Assembly (NCBI RefSeq): GCF_004337695.1
Contig: NZ_SJXJ01000003.1
Coordinates: 309,211-373,210, forward strand
Length of the DNA stretch: 64,000 bases
Source: Tenacibaculum sp. M341
Lineage (GTDB): Bacteria; Bacteroidota; Bacteroidia; Flavobacteriales; Flavobacteriaceae
Direction of reading: 5' to 3'
Below are positions 26,976-35,495 of this stretch, in pieces. The notes under the pieces were generated by a model, which saw only the letters and a program-made list of their open reading frames with translations, searched no databases and was not told the origin of the DNA. A program made the position numbers and the translations under genes. The number at the start of each line of letters is the position of its first letter. Position 1 is the first letter of the stretch.

Positions 26976-27269
26976 ATGACAAAGTTTGGTGAAATTATTA
27001 ATATCAGTAAGCCTGTATTGATAGATTTTTATTTCGACTGGGACGACACCGATAATAGTTTAGATACTTTACGCGATGTTGCTGCGGCCTTAGGCGATAA
27101 AGCCAAAGTTATTAAAATTGATATTAAAAAAAATGAAGTGCTTGCGGAAGCTTTAAGAGTAAAAGGGAATCCTACTTTTATGATTTATAAAAATGGAGAA
27201 ATGAAGTGGAGAAAAACAGGCGAGCAAGATGCCAATACGTTGATTGGTTTGGTAAAGCAATTTGTATAA
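26976..27269 (+). CDS. Thioredoxin-fold protein lacking CXXC
   Basis: A 97-aa single-domain thioredoxin fold: strand 'KPVLIDFYFDW', the cis-proline loop 'VKGNPTFMIYKNGE' and final 'LIGLVKQFV' are all in place. At the active-site position, however, the normal WCGPC is replaced by WDDTD, and no cysteine occurs in the protein. It cannot be an oxidoreductase and may serve as a chaperone-like or protein-interaction module. Confidence 0.8.
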   Translation: MTKFGEIINISKPVLIDFYFDWDDTDNSLDTLRDVAAALGDKAKVIKIDIKKNEVLAEALRVKGNPTFMIYKNGEMKWRKTGEQDANTLIGLVKQFV

Positions 27270-27312
27270 GAAATATTAGCTTTTTAAGCAAATATAAAAC
27301 AAGGAGGTTAAA

Positions 27313-27344
27313 AGCGGTTGGGGAACTATTCAACCGTTTTTTTT
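27313..27344 (+). terminator. Rho-independent terminator
   Basis: Stem AGCGGTTG / CAACCGTT (one G-T pair) with a 10-base loop and a T run, 44 bp after the thioredoxin-like gene. Confidence 0.85.
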
Positions 27345-27782
27345 ATGTTATAACATCAAGCTGTTTCTTGCTGCGTATTCCTAATAATATATTGATTACA
27401 AAAAGTATTTGTGCTATTAAAAACATGATCATCCCAATTCTCATTGACAGGTTGATGTTGCCTATATTTTTTTGATTATTAGATTGGGAAAAGAAACAAG
27501 TAGTATTCCTATTGTAGAAAATAATGCATGACTGAAAACTAACGAGTGTATAAGTTTTATATTTTGCTTTTTCAGTATCCAATATACAAATCCGACCATA
27601 CCTAATAAATAGATAAATAAAGCATACAGGTTTAAGCGTTGCGTTGTAAAGCTACTATTCTTGTTTACAAGCGTGTTTTTAGTGTAAATATTCAAAACAT
27701 CAATATTATTTATAACACCAATGGTTAGGAATAGGAATGCTAACAAAATGAAAGTGATGTGAGGAGTGAGGAGGTTTTTCAT
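27343..27782 (-). pseudogene. Four-helix membrane protein split by a frameshift in an A7 run
   Basis: The first frame (from 27782) encodes three hydrophobic helices and stops at 27462. The remaining coding signal continues in another frame to 27343 with a fourth helix ('IGMIMFLIAQILFVINILLGI'). Adding one A to the A7 run (plus-strand T run 27467-27473) restores a continuous protein of about 146 aa. It is either a sequencing/assembly error, a slipped-strand phase switch or a young pseudogene. I do not recognise the family. Confidence 0.65.
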
Positions 27783-27789
27783 TTGAGGG

Positions 27790-28365
27790 TTATTTTTTCA
27801 TTAGTTTTATTAGAGGGCTACGGTATTCTTCATCTTTTTCATTTAAATAAATTATTCTTTTAGAAAAATTGAAGTTCACAAATAACTCAGCGTAGTCTTC
27901 TTCATTTTCTAAGAAAATTTTGAATCTACTTGTACCGCTTTTATAATTAGTTTTTTCTTGATTTAGATTAGCACAGGTAAATATTTGAGAATCTTTAATA
28001 GATACATTGTTGTCGTTTAGTCCGTATTTGTTCGATAAAAAAGAGAGTAATCTATCACTTTCTTTTCCTTTGGAAATAAATTGAATTCCATCTTTAATAA
28101 ACATATTTTTAGGTTCACCATTTACAAATCCAGCAGGAATATCTTTTTTCAATTTAACAATAATTCCAACAGTATTATCATTCAAGGTTGCACTTGTATT
28201 GTATTCAATGTATTCTCCAGATTCTTTACTGTCAATAATAGATAGGGGCACATCAATAAAACCTTCAGTTGATTTTAAATTTGTTAAATCAATTATTTTT
28301 GGTGTATCATTCTTACATCCTAATATTCCAAATGTAAGTATTGATAATAAAAGTCCTTTTTTCAT
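27790..28365 (-). CDS. Hypothetical lipoprotein
   Basis: A 191-aa protein with signal peptide MKKGLLLSILTFG and lipobox ILGC. The body is beta-rich with no motif I recognise ('GFIDVPLSIIDSKESGEYIEYNTSATLNDNTVGIIVKLKK'). It ends 8 bp before the frameshifted membrane gene and probably shares its transcript. Function unknown. Confidence 0.65.
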   Translation of the reverse strand: MKKGLLLSILTFGILGCKNDTPKIIDLTNLKSTEGFIDVPLSIIDSKESGEYIEYNTSATLNDNTVGIIVKLKKDIPAGFVNGEPKNMFIKDGIQFISKGKESDRLLSFLSNKYGLNDNNVSIKDSQIFTCANLNQEKTNYKSGTSRFKIFLENEEDYAELFVNFNFSKRIIYLNEKDEEYRSPLIKLMKK

Positions 28366-28527
28366 ATTTATATTGGTTTGTTTTGTCGTTAACAGAGCTT
28401 ATTAGAAGTTAAACTTTGAACAAACAAGTTAACTAAAAAATAAGCCTCTTAAAAAGGTTTGTTTAAAAGTTTTTTTGTGAAATTATAGAGTGTTGCAACG
28501 GCTACTATAGTTGTGTGCAGTTTTTGT

Positions 28528-29763
28528 TTATTCAAATTGTAATGCTATCTTTTCCGATATTCTTCTAACCAAATATAAATATGGTTTAATCAGTTCATTG
28601 TTTTTTGGTGTAGGTAAAATAACTTTGTTTTCTCTCGAATGTCTTAAATGAACGACAGTATTTCTTATTTTTTCAATATTTTCTTTTACAGATTTTAGTG
28701 TTGAGTTATTAATGTGTTTAGCCTGTTCTTTATTATCAAATATTTTTTTCACAGTTAAACCACCATCAAATTTCAAATCTTTGCAAAAGAAATCAGTATT
28801 GGTTAGCAATTCATCTTTTATGTCATTTATATCAATAAAAAAGCTAATTGAACTTTCTAATTTATTCGAATCAGATTTATTCTTATAGAAATGATTTTTT
28901 AAAAGGTCTTGGACTCTTTTAGAATATTCAGATGTATTATCAGCAATATCAGGTTGTGATAATATTTTCTCTAGTTTATTACTTACGTCAGTCTCTAGGA
29001 AATAGTACGTGCAATATTCAATGATTTGAAAATAAAAAATAAACCTTAATCTTAAATCACGAGTACTATTTGCGACTTCGAAAATGTCTAGAATTGTCTC
29101 ATTTATCTTTTTGGCATTTATTGTCTTTGGAAAAGATTTTTCTTTAGAAATACAAGGTCTTTTTATTTCTTCTGTTTCTTTTTCATTGTTCAATAGGACT
29201 ATTTTCGGATGAGAACGCTCAAAGTAGCTCATATAAAAATTAAGAGTTTTAAGTAAAGGCGTAAATTGACCTTTAAACTTCTTAAAATTACCTTCAACAA
29301 AAAATGAAATTGGAACCCTGTCTTTATTGTATTGTTGAATGTACGCAGGTCCTTTGTTGTCAAAGTAACTTCTAAAATCTCTTAAGTTTCTATGTTCTGA
29401 ATCTGTATCTGGTTTAAGAATCCTTAAGTTTTTAGCAAGAAACTCAATCGATTTTGAACAAGTGTCGAAATGACATTTATAAGATTCACCTTGATAATTG
29501 AAAGTGAATTTTTTCTTAATAATTGGGTCAGTTTTTAAACGAGGTGAAAATATGAATTCAAGTTTATCATCTTCAAAATGGTGTAAACCAATAATTTCTG
29601 GCGGAAACTTTATTTTCATTAAAACAGTAGTTCGTTTTCCTGTATCTATTTTAAAGCCAATTGAATCATCTTCCCATAAATTTTTTATGATGTGAAAGTC
29701 TTTTACTTTTTCAATTTTAACAGTTGGATTATTCTCAATTATCTTTTTTAGACCGTTATTCAT
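28528..29763 (-). CDS. HEPN-like protein, possible RNase effector (cassette gene)
   Basis: A 411-aa protein. The C-terminal 160 residues are helical and contain 'KIRNTVVHLRHS', an RNxxxH motif (R367, H372) that is the catalytic signature of HEPN ribonucleases, preceded by 'RDLRLRFIFYFQIIEYCTYYF'. The N-terminal half is beta-rich and unrecognised, similar in plan to ApeA/HEPN anti-phage proteins. A perfect 10-bp inverted repeat (28510-28519 and 29778-29787) brackets the gene, and it is next to the AIPR gene. A defence role is inferred. Confidence 0.6.
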   Translation of the reverse strand: MNNGLKKIIENNPTVKIEKVKDFHIIKNLWEDDSIGFKIDTGKRTTVLMKIKFPPEIIGLHHFEDDKLEFIFSPRLKTDPIIKKKFTFNYQGESYKCHFDTCSKSIEFLAKNLRILKPDTDSEHRNLRDFRSYFDNKGPAYIQQYNKDRVPISFFVEGNFKKFKGQFTPLLKTLNFYMSYFERSHPKIVLLNNEKETEEIKRPCISKEKSFPKTINAKKINETILDIFEVANSTRDLRLRFIFYFQIIEYCTYYFLETDVSNKLEKILSQPDIADNTSEYSKRVQDLLKNHFYKNKSDSNKLESSISFFIDINDIKDELLTNTDFFCKDLKFDGGLTVKKIFDNKEQAKHINNSTLKSVKENIEKIRNTVVHLRHSRENKVILPTPKNNELIKPYLYLVRRISEKIALQFE

Positions 29764-29777
29764 AGTTTGGTTTTAAT

Positions 29778-29978
29778 TGCACACAACGTTCAGTATAAGA
29801 AAAGTAGGGCAGATGATAAGCGATACGTTTCGGTTTGATGCCAAGTCAAATATAAATATTTTGCTTTTATCTTTTTTGTTGAAAATATCAAATTTTATAT
29901 TTGGCGGACTTTATAAATAATCACAGAACTTTGGAGTTAACACAAACGCACTATGTTTTTTATACCGTGTTGTACCTA
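29778..29978 (-). repeat. attC-like intercassette site
   Basis: On the minus strand this begins GTACAACACGG at the AIPR stop and ends CGTTGTGTGCA just before the HEPN cassette. GTACAAC is the exact complement of the GTTGTAC at the other end of the AIPR cassette. Inner GTATAA / TTATAC pair as in L''/L'. The internal phrase TATAAAAAACATA and the AAATTTTATATTTGGCGG block recur at 33181-33281. This matches the architecture of integron attC sites. Confidence 0.55.
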
Positions 29979-31811
29979 GTTTATTTCTATTTCATCTAAA
30001 TTGATTAATGTATTCTTTACTTTCTCAACAATTTCAGATTGATTTTTATGTCCATCGAATAATTCTAAATAATCTTCGATTGTTCTAAATTGGGTTTGTA
30101 ATTTTCTAATATTTCTTGTTTTGTTTTGAAAACTTAGGATACTAATTATAAAAGCTCCTTTATTACCAAACTTGCTCGGATCATAATCTGTTTTAGATAT
30201 TATTTCTATTAACTCATATATAGAATTGTATATTGTTTTGGTCGATAAATTACTAAAATCACCTTCTAATTCATCATCAATTAATTTATATAGAAGATAA
30301 ACAATATATTCATCTCCAATATTTAATAAATTGTCAAATTTGGTTGAGAAATCAGAGTCAACTGAGTTTTGGCTTTTTTTGTGCTCAGACTTGAAAATTT
30401 CGATAAGAGAATAAACAAAAAATAATTGACTATAAAATGGTGAGTCAATATCTCCTTTTAAAATTTCATAAAGAGGATGTTCAGATTTATTTGTTGCTTG
30501 AAATACTTCTTTATACATAAATTTAGGAGCACTCAACGCTATATGTGGTGATTCAAAAAAAGCAGAATACCATAATGGAATTAATGAAGTGTTATGAATT
30601 GTTTTACTTAGACTATCACTATTATTTACAAATACTTCTCCACGTTTAGTTATATAGCCAATACCTTTGTTTTCAAATAATTCTTTTGCATAAACATTAA
30701 ATTTCTTATTACTTATTTTATCTCTGAAACCAATAGCACTTTGAGTATTTGTTGCATCTGTAATTAATTCTACAAGCTCTGGGTCTTCAGTTTCATAAAG
30801 ACGAATAGTTATGTATACATCATCTAATATGTTTTCATCTTTAAGGTATTCTTGATAAAGAATATAAGTGGTTTGTAAACCATTTACAATTACTGGATTT
30901 TTTGTAGGTAAGTTATAAGTACCTAATTGAGGATTATATGGTAAATTAAATTCGTTACAGATTATTGTTATTCCATTATTTAAAAAAGGAAAATATACAT
31001 TTTTGTCACTATTAATAGTTTCAAGTATCTTTTCATTGGTTAAATTTTTCTTACCTAAAAAACCTCTAATATTTTCTGCAAATATTTTTTCAAAAGTATC
31101 GTTTGTAGATTTTTCGAGGTCTAATAATTCACATAACTGTTTTGCTGGAATCCTAAAAATAGCAGCTTTTACTTGATAAATAGAAAAACTAATTAAGCCT
31201 TGATTATCTTTTTTTGATGTAATGTTTGAATTTTCAGGCTTAAAGACAAAGTTAATTTGTTTTCTTTTATTTAAGGATTTTACTAAGCGTCTAATTTTTT
31301 GATACAAATCATTAGAATCCCAAATTTCAAATTCATCTTCAGAGTGAAAATTATCGGTCAGTACTTTGTTTGATGTAAATTTTGGATCGTCAATTTTTCC
31401 ATTATATACAAAGTATTGTTTACAATCAACAATTTTTCCAGACCTAACAATATGTTTAAATTTTTCTATTGATTTATTTAAACCTGATATATGAAGTTTA
31501 TTCGATTTATTACCATCAAAAAAGATTTCTTTAAAATCATTTTTGAATTTTTCAATTTGATTTTGCCCAAATTTCTTAGAGTTTTTACATTGAAAAATAT
31601 GCATTGTGTAATTACCATAATCTTCACTAAAAAAAATCCCATCGATTCCTCCATCTTCACTTCCTTTTATTAATATATTATCATATACTTCATCGAAACT
31701 TCTATCCAAAACTGCTGAAATAGAAAATACTTCGAATGCATCATTAAGACTAATATTAAATTTTTTAGATATTTTATTTAAATAACTGTCAATAAAAAGT
31801 TTACAGTTCAT
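29976..31811 (-). CDS. AIPR-family abortive infection protein with N-terminal nuclease motif
   Basis: A 611-aa protein. 'GGIDGIFF' (D57) and 'MHIFQCKNSKK' (Q74-C-K76) form a D...QxK restriction-endonuclease-like site. The central region 'NPVIVNGLQTTYILYQEY', 'ITIRLYETEDPELVELITDATNTQSAI' is the AIPR signature. AIPR proteins act in phage-abortive systems such as some R-M-linked and stand-alone modules. It is flanked by a perfect 10-bp inverted repeat (29969-29978, 31825-31834), so it behaves as a cassette. No methyltransferase is adjacent. Confidence 0.85.
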   Translation of the reverse strand: MNCKLFIDSYLNKISKKFNISLNDAFEVFSISAVLDRSFDEVYDNILIKGSEDGGIDGIFFSEDYGNYTMHIFQCKNSKKFGQNQIEKFKNDFKEIFFDGNKSNKLHISGLNKSIEKFKHIVRSGKIVDCKQYFVYNGKIDDPKFTSNKVLTDNFHSEDEFEIWDSNDLYQKIRRLVKSLNKRKQINFVFKPENSNITSKKDNQGLISFSIYQVKAAIFRIPAKQLCELLDLEKSTNDTFEKIFAENIRGFLGKKNLTNEKILETINSDKNVYFPFLNNGITIICNEFNLPYNPQLGTYNLPTKNPVIVNGLQTTYILYQEYLKDENILDDVYITIRLYETEDPELVELITDATNTQSAIGFRDKISNKKFNVYAKELFENKGIGYITKRGEVFVNNSDSLSKTIHNTSLIPLWYSAFFESPHIALSAPKFMYKEVFQATNKSEHPLYEILKGDIDSPFYSQLFFVYSLIEIFKSEHKKSQNSVDSDFSTKFDNLLNIGDEYIVYLLYKLIDDELEGDFSNLSTKTIYNSIYELIEIISKTDYDPSKFGNKGAFIISILSFQNKTRNIRKLQTQFRTIEDYLELFDGHKNQSEIVEKVKNTLINLDEIEIN

Positions 31812-31824
31812 TTTTTTTAGTAAT

Positions 31825-32020
31825 TAGGTACAACGTAGGGCTAAACACAATTGTGTTTATTCCCATTATATTATTTATATTTTGTTATTGAAAAATAAAA
31901 AGGAATAGGAGGTTTAGTTACATATTTCTTCATCTTTTCTTAGAACTTAAAGTTATAAAATAATAATAGTAGCACAATGTTTTTAATGTGAAATTTTAAT
32001 ACAATAATGTCATTTTGTTA
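31825..32020 (-). repeat. attC-like site/long repeat, copy 1
   Basis: Starts at the GTTGTAC end of the AIPR cassette and contains ACGTAGGGCTAAACACA (plus strand), shared with 33820 and, with changes, 36101. The following 170 bases (TTCCCATTATATT...AATAGTAGCACAATGTTTTT) match 36120-36190 and 36418-36452 with few differences. Copy 2 is interrupted by a MITE-like insert, so this copy shows the uninterrupted arrangement. Confidence 0.6.
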
Positions 32021-32086
32021 TATAATTGAAATGTTTTCTAAAAGAATAGAGTTTAAAACCTAAATAGAAAAAGATTGTCAAAATTA

Positions 32087-32138
32087 CGTACGGTGGTGTG
32101 AGGTGGGACTCAATTATCTGAAGAGCCGTTTACTCGAT
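32087..32138 (+). mobile_element. Likely 3'-end remnant of a group II intron (domains V-VI)
   Basis: CGTACGGTGGTGTGAGG followed by a short hairpin and TTTACTCGATTG is the pattern seen at the 3' end of bacterial group II introns (second strand of domain V and then domain VI). The first strand of domain V and any reverse transcriptase are absent, so this is a truncated scar. Its location in an attC-like spacer fits the known preference of group IIC-attC introns, but the class cannot be settled here. Confidence 0.45.
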
Positions 32139-32145
32139 TGTGTTC

Positions 32146-32655
32146 TTATTTTTTTAATTTAGAATCAGTTTTTAATTCTATCATTTCTATCAAAGTAATA
32201 AATCCAACACAGTCTTGATTAATTAGAGTTTTACCAGAATTAGACTTAATATATAGGTATTTTATAGAATCAATAAATTTAATTTTGATGATATCATTCC
32301 ATTCAATGATTTTTTCTGTTCCTTTCCAATTTGTAATAATAATTCTTGAATCATTAAACTCAACACTGTAGTTATAATAATACATCATCATTAAAACCCC
32401 TGGAATAAAAAATAGTAGAACTCCAAAAGGTGCAATAAACTGAATTTCTTGATTCCAATTTAGAATCATAGCATATGTAAGTAATATGGAAATAAAAACA
32501 AAAATAATTCCCAAAACTTTATAGGTGAGATTAGCCTTTAGTATATACCTTCCACTAATTTCTTTTCTTAATTTTTTATTTGATTTATTCTCAGAATACC
32601 AAATTACTACCGCAAGAATACTATTTGCTACAATAAATAAAATTAAGTTGGTCAT
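32146..32655 (-). CDS. Hypothetical membrane protein with PH-like C-terminus (cassette gene)
   Basis: A 169-aa protein with an N-terminal helix, two central helices ('VLGIIFVFISILLTYAMIL', 'FIAPFGVLLFFIPGVLMMMYYY') and a soluble C-terminal part 'SRIIITNWKGTEKIIEWNDIIKIKF' that looks like a bacterial PH/DUF-type beta domain. Function unknown. It lies within the cassette array. Confidence 0.6.
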   Translation of the reverse strand: MTNLILFIVANSILAVVIWYSENKSNKKLRKEISGRYILKANLTYKVLGIIFVFISILLTYAMILNWNQEIQFIAPFGVLLFFIPGVLMMMYYYNYSVEFNDSRIIITNWKGTEKIIEWNDIIKIKFIDSIKYLYIKSNSGKTLINQDCVGFITLIEMIELKTDSKLKK

Positions 32656-32696
32656 TTTTTAGTAGGTTAATTGTTTATAGACCGTGTTAGCAAATG

Positions 32697-33167
32697 TTAT
32701 TTTTTGTATTTCTCTCCAGATTCATTATATAGTTCAGACATACTAAAAGCTGTTGGACTAGAACCATTTTGGTTAAGTAAATCCAATTTTTTTTTAGCCT
32801 CAGATATTGTAGGAATATGACCTTTGTCAATATACCACATTACTGCTTTATGTCCTTCAATTTCATTCGCCCATTTTTTTCTGCTTTTGAGAAAATAACT
32901 GTGTACAGTTTTATAGGTATACTCACTTAAAGAGGCATAATTTTCCCAAACAGACATATTTACAAAAATCAATTTATCCTCATAAGGAGTTTCCAATTCG
33001 GTAGCGCTTTCTCCACTTTCATCCTTGAGTCGCCAAATAAAACCGCTACTTTCTTCTGCCAATAAGTTAACTGGAGCTAGAAAGTCTTTAAATTCTTTAA
33101 TAATAGGAGAGTTTAATTCATCTTTTAATTTGATAATATTGTACTGGGCAAGATGTTTCTTATTCAT
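32697..33167 (-). CDS. DUF3291-like protein (cassette gene)
   Basis: A 156-aa protein: 'LAQYNIIKLKDELNSPIIKEF' at the start, 'SGFIWRLKDESGESAT', 'LIFVNMSVWENYASLSEYTYKT.HS' and 'AVMWYIDKGHIPTISEAKKKLDLL' are the order and phrases of DUF3291, a heme-degrading-monooxygenase-like (dimeric alpha/beta barrel) fold. The substrate is unknown. Confidence 0.8.
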   Translation of the reverse strand: MNKKHLAQYNIIKLKDELNSPIIKEFKDFLAPVNLLAEESSGFIWRLKDESGESATELETPYEDKLIFVNMSVWENYASLSEYTYKTVHSYFLKSRKKWANEIEGHKAVMWYIDKGHIPTISEAKKKLDLLNQNGSSPTAFSMSELYNESGEKYKK

Positions 33168-33268
33168 TGTTTATGTTTTTAATTTTCGTTTAAATACCAA
33201 ATTTTATATTTGGCGGCATTGAATATAAGCCCAAACTGTTCAAACAATTTTAGACTCCCTTATGTTTT

Positions 33269-33817
33269 TTATACAATGCTACGTGTGTTTCTGATCCAAC
33301 TTTTAATGATTTTATCAAATAATTTAGAAAAAGGTTCTTCTATATTACTTAAATCATTGTCGTAATCGATTTGTAATGTCAAAGGATCATTTCCTGAGTT
33401 CTTCTTAATTAACAAAAAGAAATTGTTACCATGTATAAATCCATAATCAATTGCTATAAAATTTTCAATATCAATATTTATAAATCTATAATCATCATTG
33501 TCCAATTTGAAACCATTTTCTAAATCATTGATTAAGATTTGTTGATTAGCTCTAACCATTTCAATTCCATCGTTGACTTTAATTTTTTCTATGCAAGAAT
33601 TAAATCTGTCAAAGCCCATTGTCTTTCCTCCAAGAAATAAAAATTCCTCAATAGAACTAGGGATATTTCCATTAAAAGTCTGCTTAATAGAATCAATTTC
33701 TTTTTGCGAACAACCATTCATTTTGTTATGATTTATTGATTCCAGATATTTCACAGAATCTATTAAATACTGATAATGGTATTTAGTTGTTTCGTTCATT
33801 TTTTTAAGATTATACAT
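33269..33817 (-). CDS. SMI1/KNR4-family protein (cassette gene)
   Basis: A 182-aa protein with SMI1/KNR4 features: 'CSQKEIDSIKQTFNGNIPSSIEEFLFLGGKTMGF' followed by 'FIAIDYGFIHGNNFFLLI' and 'IEEPFSKLFDKIIKSWI'. This superfamily supplies many immunity proteins of contact-dependent toxins. As an orphan immunity-like gene in a cassette array it fits a protective role. The toxin it might neutralise is not in the window. Confidence 0.8.
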   Translation of the reverse strand: MYNLKKMNETTKYHYQYLIDSVKYLESINHNKMNGCSQKEIDSIKQTFNGNIPSSIEEFLFLGGKTMGFDRFNSCIEKIKVNDGIEMVRANQQILINDLENGFKLDNDDYRFINIDIENFIAIDYGFIHGNNFFLLIKKNSGNDPLTLQIDYDNDLSNIEEPFSKLFDKIIKSWIRNTRSIV

Positions 33818-33877
33818 AACGTAGGGCTAAACACAGGTGGCAGCTTTTGCTGACACTTTCCGTTTTAGCCACCGTGT
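33815..33877 (-). repeat. Compact attC-like site
   Basis: On the minus strand: GGTGGCTAAAACGG, an inner hairpin CAGC-AAAA-GCTG, then GTTTAGCCCTACGTTATGT. The arms GGCTAAA(AC) and GTTTAGCC are complementary and the site ends in a GTT core, the layout of a classic short (about 60 bp) attC. TTAGCCACC (33865-33873) pairs with GGTGGCTAA (34621-34629) at the far side of the next gene, as expected for the two ends of one cassette. Confidence 0.6.
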
Positions 33878-34591
33878 TCATTCTATTTCTATTTTTGAAA
33901 TTTTAAATTCATATTCTCCTTTTATTTCAATCTCTGCTAATCCAATTATCATTCTATCAGTGGAAGGGAATATTGTTTCCAAATCGGTTTCAAGTATTGT
34001 TTTCCCAACTCTTTCAATAAACTCCAATTTATAATTTTTGACAAATTGATTTTTATTGATTATTGAAGTCTTAAATTCTTTTCTTTTCTTAATTTCAATA
34101 GGGAATTTTAGGTATTTATTAAGTAATTCTTCGTAATTTTTTTGAACAAGTAACGTTTGAATTTCACTCACAAAATCTTTAGATTTTATAAATAAATTAT
34201 CTGTTATTTGACCTGCTTTTACTTCTGGTTCTTCATACTCTTTGAAAAAATCAATCATTTCTTTTACTTCATTCAAATGATAACCAGAATTGCCATTTCC
34301 CGTAGTTAATATCTGATTGTTCTTTATAAACTTCATAGTTTTTGATGAAGGATTTTTTACTTCTTCTAATCTTAAGTCTGTTAGAAATTTAAAGTAAATG
34401 GGCTTTTTCTTCAATAATCCAGATCTATGAATTCCTCTAACCCATAACTTATGATGGAATCTATATTGACTATTATAAAAATGAGAAAGTACAATTTCAG
34501 TATTTGGAAGAAAATGTGGAGAACCTTTTCTCAATAATTTTTGATTTCCAAAATGGACATATTCTCGGATTTTTCCTTTTACGATATACAT
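33878..34591 (-). CDS. Hypothetical protein (cassette gene)
   Basis: A 237-aa soluble protein starting MYIVKGKIREYVHFGNQKLLRKGSPHFL, beta-rich in the first 90 residues and helical in the last part. I recognise no family. It is bracketed by the 9-bp inverted repeat TTAGCCACC / GGTGGCTAA, which is the best cassette signature in the array along with the HEPN and AIPR genes. Confidence 0.6.
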   Translation of the reverse strand: MYIVKGKIREYVHFGNQKLLRKGSPHFLPNTEIVLSHFYNSQYRFHHKLWVRGIHRSGLLKKKPIYFKFLTDLRLEEVKNPSSKTMKFIKNNQILTTGNGNSGYHLNEVKEMIDFFKEYEEPEVKAGQITDNLFIKSKDFVSEIQTLLVQKNYEELLNKYLKFPIEIKKRKEFKTSIINKNQFVKNYKLEFIERVGKTILETDLETIFPSTDRMIIGLAEIEIKGEYEFKISKIEIE

Positions 34592-34620
34592 TTTATTTTT
34601 TCTTCCTTTTTTGTTTTCAT

Positions 34621-34798
34621 GGTGGCTAACGTTAAATATATGACAAGTTGGGCAGAAAACAAGCGATTATTTTTCGGTTTAGCAACAAGCCAAGTCTTTT
34701 GTGTTTTGTTTTAAACTCTCTTTAATACCAAATCAAAAGATTTGGTGACTTTACAAAAAGATAGTCACCTTTCTGTTAAATACTAATCACCCAATTCG
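34621..34798 (-). repeat. attC-like intercassette site
   Basis: On the minus strand this ends in TTTAACGTTAGCCACC. It shares the ordered blocks GCCAAGTC/GACTTGGC, CGGTTT, AAGCGAT and GGGCAGA with the site at 29778-29978 (plus: AAGTAGGGCAGATGATAAGCGAT versus AAGTTGGGCAGAAAACAAGCGAT, quoted in part). An internal hairpin AAATCAAAAGATTTGG is also present. No gene. Confidence 0.5.
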
Positions 34799-35395
34799 CT
34801 ATATATAATATTGTGAGCCAGTATTTTCACTCAGTTTATATTTTTCTTGAACTTCATTAGAGAAAATTATTGTTAAATGGTCCGCCCAATAATAATTATC
34901 AGATTCATCTTCTTTTATCTCTAGAGTAGCAATCCAAATTTTATTTTTACCGAATGAGAATTCCCAAGTTTGAGGTAATTTGATAACAGTATTTTCGGAT
35001 TTAACTATTCTATCGTTTTCATATTCTGTTGTAATTCCTTCACTAATATCCCATAAAACTCTGATTCCAGATATTTTTTCTCCAATCAGTTTTTTCCAAT
35101 TTTTATTTTCCGAAACATTAAAGGTTTTAAACCCTTCTTTTTTTTTCTCTAATTTATCAATAATGGTAAATCCGACATCATAACTATAAAATTCGTTATC
35201 CCAAAATATTTGAATAAGTTTTCCGTTTTCCAATCGGAATATTACATTCATATCGACCGAGTGAATATCAGTTGAGAATTCCCAAAATTCAGATTCATCA
35301 GTTTCCCAATTAACTTCTTCATAATAAACCTCACAGATCTTTTGTCCGATTAGTTCACTTTTTATTCTTTCATAATATTTACTTTCTTTTTCGGT
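34799..35395 (-). CDS. Hypothetical protein (cassette gene)
   Basis: About 198 aa from MTEKESKYYERIKSELIGQK; an upstream in-frame ATG at 35470 would add residues encoded in the spacer, so I prefer the internal start. Beta-rich with repeated tryptophans ('NWETDESEFWEFSTDIHSVDMNVIFRLENGKLIQIFWDNEF'), resembling flavobacterial cassette-type proteins of unknown function. No motif recognised. Confidence 0.55.
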   Translation of the reverse strand, partial: TEKESKYYERIKSELIGQKICEVYYEEVNWETDESEFWEFSTDIHSVDMNVIFRLENGKLIQIFWDNEFYSYDVGFTIIDKLEKKKEGFKTFNVSENKNWKKLIGEKISGIRVLWDISEGITTEYENDRIVKSENTVIKLPQTWEFSFGKNKIWIATLEIKEDESDNYYWADHLTIIFSNEVQEKYKLSENTGSQYYI

Positions 35396-35495
35396 CATTC
35401 TATGCTTGCTTAGAACGGTTTGTGTATGAAACGTAGCGTTTAAAAAGACACTTACTTTTCGGATTAACACAGAGCCTGATTTTTATATTTTGTTT

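Noticed and set aside
31478-31673. 60-aa ORFs on both strands within the AIPR gene
   Set aside because: Both are shadow frames inside a well-supported 611-aa protein.
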